64,000 nt of DNA from positions 62,001-126,000 of the forward strand of contig NZ_QJST01000006.1 in assembly GCF_003226255.1 (NCBI RefSeq). The letters are read 5' to 3'. This stretch comes from Idiomarina fontislapidosi (GTDB taxonomy: Bacteria; Pseudomonadota; Gammaproteobacteria; Enterobacterales; Alteromonadaceae). The notes under the pieces are model-generated. The model searched no databases. It saw only the letters and a program-made list of their open reading frames with translations, and was not told the origin of the DNA. This document shows, one piece after another, positions 10,090-19,097 of this stretch (its first letter is position 1; every line of letters begins with the position of its first letter). The position numbers and the translations under genes were made by a program.

Positions 10090-10802
10090 AATTACCACGA
10101 CCGCAATGCGTTGAGCGTATTTCAACTGGACAGGTAAACGACGTTTGGCGCATTGTCTGTGCCGATAATAGTTACCTGTTTAAATGGCTTAATTCACACG
10201 CCGGTCTATTACTTGATCGGCGTGATGAACTCCGCTTACAGACCGCGCTTGCGGCTCAAGGGCTAGCGCCGGGCATCATTGATACGGACTATCAGCGCTG
10301 GGTGCTGCAGCACTATGTTGAAGGGCCGACGTTAGCGCAAAGTGCGTTGTCGCGAGCGCAACGCCTTGATATCACCATGCAACTGATGGCAACGCTTCAC
10401 CAAACATCCGTGAGCTATCAGGGCCCCACCTTTTGGCAGCGTCTGGACGGTTATTTTAAATCGGCACCGAGTCACATAACCGAGCGAATTAAATCACTGC
10501 GATCACGCTTAGAAATTGACTCAACGCACGTGTGCCTTTGCCATTTCGATCTTTCTTTCGATAATATCGTACTAACAGAACGACCTGTCGCGTTGGATTG
10601 GGAGTACGCTAGTCTGGGTAACCCCGCCATTGATTTTGCCAGTACCATGTTAATTAATGCGTGTACTGTACATGAGCAACACACCTGCTTTGCAGAGTAT
10701 GCTCGGCTTCATCCGAACCGCTTGCAGTGGAACGATGTGGCGATAGCTTTGGAACTGATGCAATGGGTCAATGACATTTGGTATCAATTAGCTGACGATT
10801 AG
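10086..10802 (+). CDS. ThiK-like thiamine kinase (APH/choline kinase family)
   Basis: A 238-residue cytoplasmic phosphotransferase. The catalytic motif H153-x-D155-x4-N160 (CHFDLSFDNIVL) and the metal-binding D171-W-E173 (ALDWEYASLGNP) place it in the aminoglycoside phosphotransferase/choline kinase fold, to which thiamine kinase ThiK belongs. In this operon it would phosphorylate imported thiamine and so trap it; thiamine phosphate would then need ThiL, which is not in the window. The start ATG overlaps the pnuT stop by four bases, so the two are translationally coupled, consistent with uptake by group trapping. The substrate is assigned by context. Confidence 0.75.
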   Translation: MKLPRPQCVERISTGQVNDVWRIVCADNSYLFKWLNSHAGLLLDRRDELRLQTALAAQGLAPGIIDTDYQRWVLQHYVEGPTLAQSALSRAQRLDITMQLMATLHQTSVSYQGPTFWQRLDGYFKSAPSHITERIKSLRSRLEIDSTHVCLCHFDLSFDNIVLTERPVALDWEYASLGNPAIDFASTMLINACTVHEQHTCFAEYARLHPNRLQWNDVAIALELMQWVNDIWYQLADD

Positions 10803-10811
10803 GGAAAAATA

Positions 10812-12128
10812 ATGGCAGACAAGCAATTGATGAATCGTGTCTACGGTTACCTTGCCGAGGACGAAGACGCACGAGTATGTAAAGATATCCCAGACAATGC
10901 ATGTAATGAGCAGCCTCGCTCATTTGTGTTGATGCTTATTTCGTTAATGTTTACCAAGCTTGGCGATTCATTGGTCAGTGCACGGCTTGTCTTAGCATGG
11001 ATGCTCAGTGCTCTAGGCGCACCGCCAGTATTTATCAGTGCATTGGTGCCGATCCGAGAGTCGTTGGCACTGCTACCACAACTGTTTGTTGCGCAAAAGC
11101 TCCGCGAACAACCTGTCCGTAAGTGGTTTTGGGTGGCGGGTAGTGTTGGCCAAGCTGTTTCACTTGCCTTAATGCTGGTTGCCGTGGCGACGCTCGACGG
11201 CAGTGCGCTGGGTTGGACAGTCATTTTATTCTTAATTACTTTTTCACTGTCGCGCGGAATATGCTCGGTCGCCAACAAAGACGTGACGGGAAAAACTATC
11301 TCTAAAACACGGCGCGGAAGACTCTCAGGTGTTGCTGCCTCGGCAGCGGGTTTACTGACCCTGGTAACGGCAGTCGTGATTGTCATGTTCCCAGATGTTG
11401 AGGGTGAACGTAGCCTCTTTCTCGTTCTACTGGGTGGTGGCGTTGTGCTGTGGTCGCTTGCTGCTATTACCTACGCTGGTATCCCTGAAGTCGCTGGTGC
11501 CACTGAGGGAGGCGGTAACGCAATCAGCGAAGCGCTAAAATCCTTGTCTTTGCTGTGGCGCAATAGCCTATTTGGGCACTTTGTCATTACCCGCGCATCA
11601 CTCGTCGCAGCGGCATTTGCTATCCCATATATCGTTGTCTTGATTCAGCGTGAGGGCGGTGCCGGTTACACGAGCTTGGGTAGTTTACTGTTGGCCAGTG
11701 GACTCGCGGGTCTATTAGCCGGTCGATTCTGGGGACGTTGGTCTGATTCGGCGAGCCATCATGTGATGGCAGCGGCTTCGGTGATGTCCACCCTTGTCAT
11801 GCTGTTGGCTTTGGCATTGTTTTATTGGTTTCCTGAAGCGCTCAGTTCAATTTGGGCCGCAGGTGGGCTGATGTTTTTATCGGCAGTAGCACACCATGGC
11901 GCACGTGTCGGGCGCAAAACTTATCTTGTTGATATGGCAAACCAAGACAATCGAGCGCAGTTGACTGCCGTCTCGAACACCGTGATGGGTGTCATCTTAC
12001 TCGCCGGAATTCTACTGGGCTGGCTGGATGCCGCCTTTGGCGTGTCAGCTGTATTATGGTTGCTCGTGAGTATCGGTGTGCTGGCAACCGTTTCGTCATT
12101 GTCGCTGAAAAATGTGTCTGGCGCTTAG
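10812..12128 (+). CDS. Major facilitator-like membrane transporter, substrate unknown
   Basis: A 438-residue integral membrane protein with about 12 hydrophobic segments and a polar, cysteine-containing N-terminal stretch of about 38 residues. Loops such as KLREQPVRKW and GRFWGRWSD resemble the basic loop motifs of the major facilitator superfamily. It begins nine bases after the ThiK-like gene with an AGGGA ribosome site, so it is probably the last gene of the thiamine operon. It could import or export thiamine or a precursor, or be unrelated to thiamine; the sequence does not say. Its stop codon lies inside a hairpin that serves as terminator for the opposing gene. Confidence 0.65.
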   Translation: MADKQLMNRVYGYLAEDEDARVCKDIPDNACNEQPRSFVLMLISLMFTKLGDSLVSARLVLAWMLSALGAPPVFISALVPIRESLALLPQLFVAQKLREQPVRKWFWVAGSVGQAVSLALMLVAVATLDGSALGWTVILFLITFSLSRGICSVANKDVTGKTISKTRRGRLSGVAASAAGLLTLVTAVVIVMFPDVEGERSLFLVLLGGGVVLWSLAAITYAGIPEVAGATEGGGNAISEALKSLSLLWRNSLFGHFVITRASLVAAAFAIPYIVVLIQREGGAGYTSLGSLLLASGLAGLLAGRFWGRWSDSASHHVMAAASVMSTLVMLLALALFYWFPEALSSIWAAGGLMFLSAVAHHGARVGRKTYLVDMANQDNRAQLTAVSNTVMGVILLAGILLGWLDAAFGVSAVLWLLVSIGVLATVSSLSLKNVSGA

Positions 12129-12137
12129 CCAGACACA
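12108..12137 (-). terminator. Terminator of the DUF3185 gene, overlapping the MFS gene end
   Basis: A perfect 10-bp stem TGTGTCTGGC / GCCAGACACA (12113-12137) with a five-base loop is followed, read on the minus strand, by TTTTT (complement of 12108-12112). On the plus strand there is no T-tract, so it would act mainly for the minus-strand gene. The hairpin contains the MFS stop codon TAG at 12126-12128. Confidence 0.75.
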
Positions 12138-12158
12138 TCACGGGTACTAAAAACCCTG

Positions 12159-12356
12159 TTACTTACCCTTGAATACCGCGTATAGGCCGATAATCACGGC
12201 GACAACGCCGCCGATCAAATACCACATGGTGTTATCGGTGGGTTCGTTGGTGACCATTTGTGAAGCTTCTGAAGCCAGTGACTGAGATGCCTCGTACGAA
12301 AAATACAATAAAATTGCTCCGACCACTAAAAGAATAATACCTACGATTTTGTTCAT
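12159..12356 (-). CDS. DUF3185 family small membrane protein
   Basis: A 65-residue protein made of two transmembrane helices: one at the N-terminus (KIVGIILLVVGAILLYFSY) and one at the C-terminus (MWYLIGGVVAVIIGLYAVF) with a polar linker of about 20 residues. The layout and the GxxLLxVG-type first helix fit the DUF3185 family, which has no known function. The ATG follows a GGTGGAA ribosome site. It is transcribed away from the TonB receptor at 12532 and closed by the terminator at 12108-12137. Confidence 0.7.
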   Translation of the reverse strand: MNKIVGIILLVVGAILLYFSYEASQSLASEASQMVTNEPTDNTMWYLIGGVVAVIIGLYAVFKGK

Positions 12357-12430
12357 GTTGTTCCACCTAACTTGTTGTTTTGTAATTAAAATAACGAAAA
12401 CTCATTTATAACCATAGCAGTTATTTTTCA

Positions 12431-12455
12431 ATTTGACGTCACTATTACGTCAAAT
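12431..12455. promoter_or_regulatory. Perfect 9-bp inverted repeat in a divergent promoter region
   Basis: ATTTGACGT and ACGTCAAAT flank a seven-base centre. The left arm contains a TTGACG -35-like hexamer, and the right arm is followed by an AT-rich run (ATATATATT, 12461-12469) that could hold a -10 box. It lies between the DUF3185 gene and the TonB receptor gene, about 75 bases from each start. It looks like an operator for a dimeric regulator, identity unknown. Confidence 0.5.
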
Positions 12456-12531
12456 GTCATATATATATTCTTCCGTAATATAAGTAAACACTGTAAATGA
12501 ACAATTACAAAATGGTGAAGGAAGAGCGAGC

Positions 12532-14997
12532 ATGAAAGATAAAATAATTAAATTGAGTGTGGTCGCGCTTGCCGTCTCAGCAGTTTGCAGTGCCTCACCG
12601 GCTTTGGCACAACAACAACAAGCTGAAGAAGCGCCAGAAGATATTGAGCGTATTGTGACGTTAGGTTCGCGTGTTAATGGACGCACAGCCACCGAATCGG
12701 CGTCTCCTGTTGATATTATCTCAAGCGAGCAGCTTGCGGAAACAGGAGCGTCAGAACTCGGTAAGGCGATCCAAATGAGCGCACCCTCGTTTAACTTTTC
12801 TTCCACCACCATTTCAGATGGTTCGGATATCATTCGACCCGCAACATTACGCGGTCTAGGTCCGGATCAAGTACTTGTGCTCGTCAACGGTAAACGCCGT
12901 CATCAACAGGCATTGGTTAACGTGCAAGAGACCATTGGCAAGGGCTCCGCTGGTTACGATATTAATGCTATTCCTATTACCGCAGTGGAGCGTGTTGAGA
13001 TCTTGCGCGATGGCGCCGCTGCGCAGTATGGCTCTGATGCAATCGCGGGTGTTATTAATATCACGCTAAAGTCCAGCGACGGTGGCAGTGTTAATGCGGA
13101 AATCGGGCAAACCTATGAAGGCGATGGTGAAGTTAATCAAGTTGGCTTGAACCTAGGCACCACCAGTGACAAAGGTCACTTTAACGTTACGCTCGAGTAT
13201 CGAGACCGTGGCATGACCAATCGTGCCGCGCCAGCGACACTCGAAGCGACCGGCGGTCAACTCATTGGTGACTGGTGGGATCGCAATGGCGATCCGGTGG
13301 TGCGTCTGCATGTGGGTGATGCCGATTCAGAAAACTATTATGCGTGGTTTAACTCGGCTTACACTCTCTCTAGTACGACTGAGCTTTATGCGTTTGGCGG
13401 TATTTCATCGCGTGATGGCGGTTCAGCGGGCTTTTTCCGTGGGCGCGGTCACCCAAGAACAATCGAAACACTTTATCCCGATGGGTTTTTACCGCAACTT
13501 AAAACCGAGGCAGATGATCAATCGCTGGCGGTTGGCGTGCGAGGCGACTTACCCAATGCGTGGTTATGGGACGCCAGTATCGTTTATGGCAAGAATGAGT
13601 TTGGTTTTAACTCAGCCAATTCGGCTAACGTAAGTTGGTATTACGAGCCTGCTCCGGGCGGCGGAATTTACGCAGAAACGCCGACAGAGGCATTTGACGG
13701 TGAATTGGTGTTTGACCAAACCACATTTAATCTTGATTTTAACGGTACTGTTGATTTAAACAACGAACTGCTCTATCTCGCGTTAGGTGTTGAGTTTAGA
13801 ACGGACGGTTATGAGATCAATGCAGGTGACCCCGTGTCGTGGGCATACGGTCGCACCAATGATCCATCAGTCACTATTCTGACACCTTCGGGTGACCCAG
13901 CAGAGGCGGGTATTCAGGGCTTCCCTGGCTTCAGTCCAGGTCAAGAAGTGGATGCAACTCGAGATAGCTATGGCGCGTACGTGGATGCTGAGTACTACGT
14001 GACACCCGACTGGTTGTTAGCTGGTGCGTTGCGATATGAAGACTACGATATTGCTGGAGATAACATCTCGGGAAAAATCTCCACGCGCTATGATATTACC
14101 AGTGACTTTTCTGTGCGCGGTACCTTAGCGACCGGCTTTAGGGCGCCTGGTGTGCAACAGATTTATTACTCGCAAGTGCTCACTAATATTGTCAACGGTA
14201 CCCTGGTGCAGACGGGGACTGTATCCAATGACGACGATGTCGCGCGTCAGTTTGGTATCAATCGACTTGAAGAGGAAACCTCAGAGAGCGCGAGTATCGG
14301 TATCATTAAACGTTGGCGAAACGGCCTCGATCTGACGGTCGACTTGTATCAGATCAACATTGACGACCGCATTGTGATCTCTGAACCCTTGACCGCCGAT
14401 GTTGGTGCGGAGTTTGCCGCTATCCTCGAGAACAATAACCTCGGTGCGGCTCAGTTTTTCACGAACTCTGTGGATACCAAAACTCAAGGGTTGGATATCA
14501 TTGCCTCATATCCGACTGAAGTGCTCAGCGGTGATCTGGTATTAACCACCGCACTGAGCTTTGTTAATACGGACGTTGAACAGGTCAATTCGGTATCTTC
14601 GCTGATCTCGGCAGAGCAGATCTTCAATGATACGCAGGTGCTGCGTATTGAGGAGGGCCAGCCGAGCGAGAAGGCGTCAATTATGGCGGATTGGGAGCGA
14701 GACCGTTGGAGTGTGAATGTGGCATTTAACTACTTTGGTGCGGTCGAAGGTCAAGCGTTTACGGGTATAAAGCACAAGTGGGATGGTAAGTGGCTCACCG
14801 ATTTGTCGGTCGGCTATGATCTCACCGATGATTTCAAAGTGGTCGTGGGTGCGAATAACTTGTTCGATACCTATCCCGACGAGTGGGGGAGCGCGGGCGT
14901 GCCTTTCTCTCAAGCTGGCTTTAAGTATGGCTGGGAGACTTTACCCTTTGGGATCAATGGTGGTTATTACTACGTAAAAGCGAAGTACAGTTTCTAA
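12532..14997 (+). CDS. TonB-dependent outer membrane receptor, substrate unknown
   Basis: An 821-residue receptor of the outer membrane. It has a signal peptide cleaved after ALA (about residue 26), a TonB-box-like stretch near residues 38-45 (IERIVTLG), a plug domain (TLRGLGPDQVLVLVNGKRRHQ, VERVEILRDGAAAQYGSDAIAGVINI), a barrel and the terminal YSF signature. The plug motifs are of the large TonB receptor class common in marine bacteria, often annotated as siderophore or carbohydrate/peptide receptors. No transport partner is adjacent, so the substrate cannot be inferred. It starts after a GAAGGAAGAGCG ribosome site and ends at a bidirectional terminator. Confidence 0.9.
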   Translation: MKDKIIKLSVVALAVSAVCSASPALAQQQQAEEAPEDIERIVTLGSRVNGRTATESASPVDIISSEQLAETGASELGKAIQMSAPSFNFSSTTISDGSDIIRPATLRGLGPDQVLVLVNGKRRHQQALVNVQETIGKGSAGYDINAIPITAVERVEILRDGAAAQYGSDAIAGVINITLKSSDGGSVNAEIGQTYEGDGEVNQVGLNLGTTSDKGHFNVTLEYRDRGMTNRAAPATLEATGGQLIGDWWDRNGDPVVRLHVGDADSENYYAWFNSAYTLSSTTELYAFGGISSRDGGSAGFFRGRGHPRTIETLYPDGFLPQLKTEADDQSLAVGVRGDLPNAWLWDASIVYGKNEFGFNSANSANVSWYYEPAPGGGIYAETPTEAFDGELVFDQTTFNLDFNGTVDLNNELLYLALGVEFRTDGYEINAGDPVSWAYGRTNDPSVTILTPSGDPAEAGIQGFPGFSPGQEVDATRDSYGAYVDAEYYVTPDWLLAGALRYEDYDIAGDNISGKISTRYDITSDFSVRGTLATGFRAPGVQQIYYSQVLTNIVNGTLVQTGTVSNDDDVARQFGINRLEEETSESASIGIIKRWRNGLDLTVDLYQINIDDRIVISEPLTADVGAEFAAILENNNLGAAQFFTNSVDTKTQGLDIIASYPTEVLSGDLVLTTALSFVNTDVEQVNSVSSLISAEQIFNDTQVLRIEEGQPSEKASIMADWERDRWSVNVAFNYFGAVEGQAFTGIKHKWDGKWLTDLSVGYDLTDDFKVVVGANNLFDTYPDEWGSAGVPFSQAGFKYGWETLPFGINGGYYYVKAKYSF

Positions 14998-15004
14998 TCG
15001 TTTA

Positions 15005-15038
15005 TAAAAAAAGCCCACCGTATGGTGGGCTTTCAGTT
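15005..15038. terminator. Bidirectional terminator between the TonB receptor and dps
   Basis: The stem AAAGCCCACC / GGTGGGCTTT (15010-15033, GTAT loop) has a T-rich tail on the plus strand and a seven-base T-tract on the minus strand (complement of 15006-15012). It lies between the two convergent genes and can serve both. Confidence 0.88.
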
Positions 15039-15050
15039 TTATACTACGAA

Positions 15051-15527
15051 TTAGTCGTTTAAATATGAGGTTAGCATCCACGCTGTTTTCTCTTGCTCGC
15101 GGATATAATCACTCATTAACGCTGAGGTTCCCTCATCGCTTGCTTCATTGGCCAAATCTTGAATTTCGCGTTGTAAGCGAATTGTCGTTTGATAGCTATC
15201 AAGGATGTTGGCAACACACGCGCGACCATCATGAACATCTTTGACTTCTTCGATGTCACTGGTTCTGATGTAAGTCGAGTAAGCATGCATCGGACGTTGG
15301 CCCAAGGTTAAAATACGCTCTGCGATTTCATCAATTTTCAACAACAAATCGTCGTATGTCTCTTCAAATTTTGCGTGCAATTCAAAAAAGCGCTCACCTT
15401 TGATATTCCAGTGAAAACCGCGCACGTTCATGTAGAAAATTTGATAGTTTGACAACAACTCGTTGAGTTTATCGGCTAACTGTTCAGCTTTCTTCTCATC
15501 TAAACCAATGACTTTTAATTGCTTCAT
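15051..15527 (-). CDS. dps: Dps-family DNA-binding ferritin-like protein
   Basis: Dps forms dodecamers that oxidise and store iron and protect DNA from peroxide. The 158 residues are the usual length. The intersubunit ferroxidase residues H39 (GFHWNIKG), H51, D66 and E70 (KIDEIAERI) are all in place with the normal spacing. The N-terminal tail is short with few lysines, so DNA binding may be weak. The ATG follows a strong GGAGGT ribosome site. Upstream (15528-15585) I see no clear OxyR or Fur box. Confidence 0.92.
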   Translation of the reverse strand: MKQLKVIGLDEKKAEQLADKLNELLSNYQIFYMNVRGFHWNIKGERFFELHAKFEETYDDLLLKIDEIAERILTLGQRPMHAYSTYIRTSDIEEVKDVHDGRACVANILDSYQTTIRLQREIQDLANEASDEGTSALMSDYIREQEKTAWMLTSYLND

Positions 15528-15585
15528 GACTTACCTCCAGTAAATACGATGCTGTTGAACTGATACGAATCTAGCGCAATTACGA

Positions 15586-16515
15586 TCAGTTTTGTAGTGT
15601 GGCATCGCGTTTGCCATCGCGAATATGTTCTTCACCGCGTTGCTTGGCTAACTGGATTTGTCGTTCGCGTTCAGCATACCGCGCTTTCTGTTCGTCAGTG
15701 GTTTTGTTGTAGCAATGCGGACAACTGACACCCTTCACGTAATGTTCAGACTGCTTTTCTTGCTCTGTGATAGGCATTCGGCAGGCATAGCATTGGTCAT
15801 ACTCACCTTGCTCTAGACCATGCTTGACTGTGACGCGCTGGTCGAACACAAAGCATTCACCGTCCCATAAACTGGTCTCTTCGGGTACCATTTCTAAGTA
15901 TTTGAGGATGCCACCCTTTAAATGATAGACCTCATCGAACCCCTGTTCTTTTAAATACGCTGTCGACTTTTCGCAGCGAATACCACCGGTACAAAACATG
16001 GCTACTTTTTTGTGCTTACTAGGATCTAGGTGTTGCTTAACGTATTCAGGAAACTCGCGGAACGTTTCTGTTTTTGGATTTACCGAACCTTTGAAGGTGC
16101 CAACGGCGTACTCGTATTCGTTACGCGTATCAATCAGAAGCACTTCAGGGTCAGAAATAAGGTCGTTCCACTGTTCAGGTTCAACATAAGTGCCTACGGT
16201 GTTCTTTGGATCGACCCAGTCGACACCCATGGTGACAATTTCACTTTTTAGTTTCACCTTAGTGCGGTAGAAAGCTTGTTCATCGCTGGGTGACTCTTTA
16301 TGCTCAATACCAGCGAGGCGCTCATCAGCGTTGATATGAGCTAATACATTGTCGATGCCTTCGCGTGTGCCGCAGATAGTCCCATTAATGCCCTCACGAG
16401 CGAGCAAAAGGGTACCTTTGACATCGTTTTTTAACATGACTTGATAAAGTGGTTCGCGTAGGGCTTCATAATCGTTGAGTTCAACAAATTTATATAAAGC
16501 TGCACAAATATACAT
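15586..16515 (-). CDS. trhO: tRNA uridine(34) hydroxylase TrhO (rhodanese-like, YceA family)
   Basis: TrhO hydroxylates uridine 34 of certain tRNAs with oxygen, the first step to 5-(carboxy)methoxyuridine. The protein has the N-terminal UPF0176 domain ([13 protein letters not shown]), a rhodanese domain with the active loop [10 protein letters not shown], and a C-terminal cysteine-rich segment (CYACRMP...CPHCYNK). I chose the ATG at 16515 ([10 protein letters not shown]), which follows AAGGAAGT; an in-frame upstream start at 16548 lacks support. The resulting length is 309 residues. It stands alone, between dps and a divergent TauE gene. Confidence 0.9.
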   Translation of the reverse strand: MYICAALYKFVELNDYEALREPLYQVMLKNDVKGTLLLAREGINGTICGTREGIDNVLAHINADERLAGIEHKESPSDEQAFYRTKVKLKSEIVTMGVDWVDPKNTVGTYVEPEQWNDLISDPEVLLIDTRNEYEYAVGTFKGSVNPKTETFREFPEYVKQHLDPSKHKKVAMFCTGGIRCEKSTAYLKEQGFDEVYHLKGGILKYLEMVPEETSLWDGECFVFDQRVTVKHGLEQGEYDQCYACRMPITEQEKQSEHYVKGVSCPHCYNKTTDEQKARYAERERQIQLAKQRGEEHIRDGKRDATLQN

Positions 16516-16613
16516 AGTTACTTCCTTTTTCAGCAGGTCGGATCGCAAATCCGGAGCGTTAAAATCGGGCGGATTATAACCAAATTAGTGCGGTGTGTGT
16601 AGGGGAGAATGGA

Positions 16614-17339
16614 TTGGGCGTTGATAACATTTGGTTTGCTTTACTGATTGCTCTTTCGTTTTTGACTTCGTTGCTGAGTGCCGTTGCGGGTGCAGGTGGC
16701 GGGGCCGTGTTGATTGCCGTATTAGCATCGGTGCTGCCGTCCCATGCGATTATTCCGGTACACGGCTTTGTGCAAATGGGATCGAATGTCGGGCGATCGG
16801 TTCTGACATGGCGTCATATCGATTGGCCGACGGTGTTTTGGTTCGTCCCCTTTGGCTTAGCTGGCACATTAGTTGGCAGTTTGGTGCTGCTTCAGTTGCC
16901 CCAACACTGGTTGCAGTTGAGTATTGCGAGCTTCTTGCTTTTTCTAACCTGGGGACCGGCACTGCCTAAGCTGGTATTGGGGCGTATAGGTCTCGCTCTG
17001 GGTGCGGTGTTATGTGGCTTTATCTCGTTGTTTGTGGGGGCTTCAGGACCTGTTGTGGCAAGCTTTATTAAAGCACGCTTTGATCAGCGACATACCGTCG
17101 TGGCGACATTTGCTGCAGTCATGACCATGCAACATGCACCTAAAGCGATTGTGTTCAGTGCGCAAGGATTTGTGTTTGAGCAATGGTGGTTATTGATTAT
17201 TTGCATGATCATTGCTGGCTTGCTGGGGACTCTAATTGGTTTGCGCTGGTTGAAGACGATCTCCAACCAGCATTTTGACCGCTTATTTAAATGGGTGATT
17301 ACGTTACTCGCCCTGCGTTTGCTTTGGACTGCTTTTTAA
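16614..17339 (+). CDS. TauE/SafE family sulfite exporter-like membrane protein
   Basis: An inner membrane protein of about 241 residues with eight hydrophobic segments. The early SAVAGAGGGAVLIAVL motif and the mid-protein repeat GFISLFVGASGP mark the two halves of the TauE/SafE family, whose members move sulfonates, sulfite or other small anions. The frame is open upstream, but the ribosome site AGGGGAG at 16601-16607 best serves a TTG start at 16614 (six-base spacing). The substrate is unknown. Its 3' end overlaps the convergent CNNM gene by 36 bases. Confidence 0.8.
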   Translation: MGVDNIWFALLIALSFLTSLLSAVAGAGGGAVLIAVLASVLPSHAIIPVHGFVQMGSNVGRSVLTWRHIDWPTVFWFVPFGLAGTLVGSLVLLQLPQHWLQLSIASFLLFLTWGPALPKLVLGRIGLALGAVLCGFISLFVGASGPVVASFIKARFDQRHTVVATFAAVMTMQHAPKAIVFSAQGFVFEQWWLLIICMIIAGLLGTLIGLRWLKTISNQHFDRLFKWVITLLALRLLWTAF

Positions 17340-18338
17340 ACGTTTATCCCACCGTTGTCTGGCGTAACGACGTAGGCTCGCAATGTTGTCGGTTTCATCC
17401 ATGATGGGTGTACCTAGGATAGTTTCGATAATATCCTCTAAGGTAATCAGACCCAACCAACTGCCGTGCTCGTCGTACACTAAGCACATGTGCTGGCGCT
17501 CTTGTAGTAAGTGCGCCATTAATGCCTCGACACTGACCGTCTCGGTAACAATTTCAACAGGACGGGTGAGTTCGGCCAAGGTGGTATCTGGGTCTGCCTC
17601 GAGCGCATCGCTGCGGAATAAGATACCATGGGGCTCTTCTTCAGCATCAATGACTGGGAACCTAGAAAAAGGGAGTTGCTTAGTGTGCTTGTAGAACTCG
17701 CTAATGGTCATATCAGGACGCACTGTCTCGCATACGGTGCGTGGAGTCATGACCTGTTTTACACGAATATCGTGTAAATCTAATATATTCCAAATCACCC
17801 GACGCTCGTCTTCATCTAATGCTTGCTGTTCAAGGCCCATCGTCGCCATGGCTTTGATTTCTGAGCGAACATCAATATCTGCCTCATTCGCACCAATTCG
17901 TTTAGTAATTTGATCAGAGAGCCAAATAAACGGCTTGAGGCTGCCAATTAGGAAGTTCAGGATACCTGGTAAAAGTGGCGCTAATGAGCGCCAAAACTTG
18001 GCGCCAATGGTTTTTGGAATAATCTCCGACAACACCAAGATGAGCAGGGTCATCACTGCGCTGGCGGCGCCGAGGTAGCCATCACCAAATACAACACCTA
18101 CTTGCGCGCCGACCCCGGCTGCACCCGCGGTATGAGCGATTGTGTTAAGCGTAAGAATTGCTGCAAGAGGGCGATCAATCGTTTGTTTGAGTTTAGAAAG
18201 TTGCTTGTGCAACTTTGGGTGTTCTTCTTTTAGGCCAGCGATGTAGCTAGGCGTAATAGAGAGTAGGGACGCCTCTAGCATTGAGCATACAAAGGATATA
18301 CCAATAGCAACAAAAGCAAATACAATCAGCAAAAACAT
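17304..18338 (-). CDS. CNNM/CBS-domain membrane protein (CorB-like)
   Basis: A 344-residue protein with an N-terminal CNNM (DUF21) membrane domain of about 190 residues and two CBS domains (about 205-320; motifs VMTPRTVCETV, FPVIDAEEEPHGILF, VYDEHGSWLGLITLEDIIE). Relatives are linked to magnesium or cobalt efflux and bind adenine nucleotides at the CBS pair. The C-terminal CorC_HlyC domain of the longer relatives is missing; the protein ends soon after the second CBS domain. I chose ATG 18338 (MFLLIVFAFV), which begins directly with the first membrane helix, rather than the longer frame that would overlap the upstream gene. It follows the YqaA-like gene by 10 bases. Confidence 0.82.
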   Translation of the reverse strand: MFLLIVFAFVAIGISFVCSMLEASLLSITPSYIAGLKEEHPKLHKQLSKLKQTIDRPLAAILTLNTIAHTAGAAGVGAQVGVVFGDGYLGAASAVMTLLILVLSEIIPKTIGAKFWRSLAPLLPGILNFLIGSLKPFIWLSDQITKRIGANEADIDVRSEIKAMATMGLEQQALDEDERRVIWNILDLHDIRVKQVMTPRTVCETVRPDMTISEFYKHTKQLPFSRFPVIDAEEEPHGILFRSDALEADPDTTLAELTRPVEIVTETVSVEALMAHLLQERQHMCLVYDEHGSWLGLITLEDIIETILGTPIMDETDNIASLRRYARQRWDKRLKSSPKQTQGE

Positions 18339-18348
18339 GGATGAATAC

Positions 18349-18966
18349 CTATACGAGTTGAACGCCGATAATAACCATTGCGGCGATAAGTACAACCCCC
18401 CAGCCGAGCTTAACTGCATGTTTTTGCCACCACTCCTGCGCGTATGGGCCTAACCACAGCGCGAGAACTGCAAGGCCGTAGTAACGAATCCCCCGAGAAA
18501 GGCCTGAGGCAATCATAAACATGACAAACGAGTAATCGACTGCGCCTGCTGCGAGCATTGCAGTTTGGAACGGAACAGGTGTAACACCGACAAGAAAAAC
18601 AGCCCAGAACCCTTGGCTATCGAGTGTATTTTTAAACTGTTCAAACGAGCTTTCTAACCCCAAGTAACTAATCGCCCAAGCGCCGGCGGTATCCATAAAC
18701 ACCTGCCCAACAAAATAGCCGACTGTTGCGCCTGTCAAACATCCTGCCAACGCAACGGATGCGATCAACCAGATGCGCTTGCGCTCCATTAACATGTAAG
18801 GCACGAGTATCAGTTCAAGAGGGATCGGTATGATGGTGGCTTCTAGCGCCGAGAAAAAGAATAGCAGTATTAATGCATGAGGAGAGTCGACGAGCTTTTG
18901 AAACCATTTGTTCGCCTTTTTATCATTCGGTTTGACTTGCTGCTCAGGCATGTGTTCGTTGGCCAC
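18349..18966 (-). CDS. YqaA/DedA-like (VTT domain) membrane protein
   Basis: A 205-residue inner membrane protein of the YqaA branch of the DedA/VTT superfamily. A polar N-terminus is followed by FFFSALEATIIPIPLELILVP, a GCLTGATVGYFVGQ helix and the conserved GVTPVPFQTAMLAAGA re-entrant motif. DedA relatives are lipid scramblases or transporters that support membrane homeostasis; the precise role of the YqaA branch is not known. The GTG start at 18966 has a good AAGGGA site eight bases upstream; an ATG at 18951 has none. It is probably co-transcribed with the CNNM gene. Confidence 0.8.
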   Translation of the reverse strand: MANEHMPEQQVKPNDKKANKWFQKLVDSPHALILLFFFSALEATIIPIPLELILVPYMLMERKRIWLIASVALAGCLTGATVGYFVGQVFMDTAGAWAISYLGLESSFEQFKNTLDSQGFWAVFLVGVTPVPFQTAMLAAGAVDYSFVMFMIASGLSRGIRYYGLAVLALWLGPYAQEWWQKHAVKLGWGVVLIAAMVIIGVQLV

Positions 18967-19097
18967 TTAAGATATCCCTTTTTACTCGATTAGCTTAATC
19001 GTATCGTTATACTGCTTAAATTGGAATTTAGTGGATCGTAAAGTCGAAAAATTTCGTAAACTAAGCCTAGAATAAAGTTAATAAGGTGTTCCTCTTA

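Noticed and set aside
10847-11386. A 179-codon frame antisense to the MFS gene
   Set aside because: It lies entirely inside the MFS gene, whose translated membrane helices are convincing; the antisense protein is low-complexity and a shadow.
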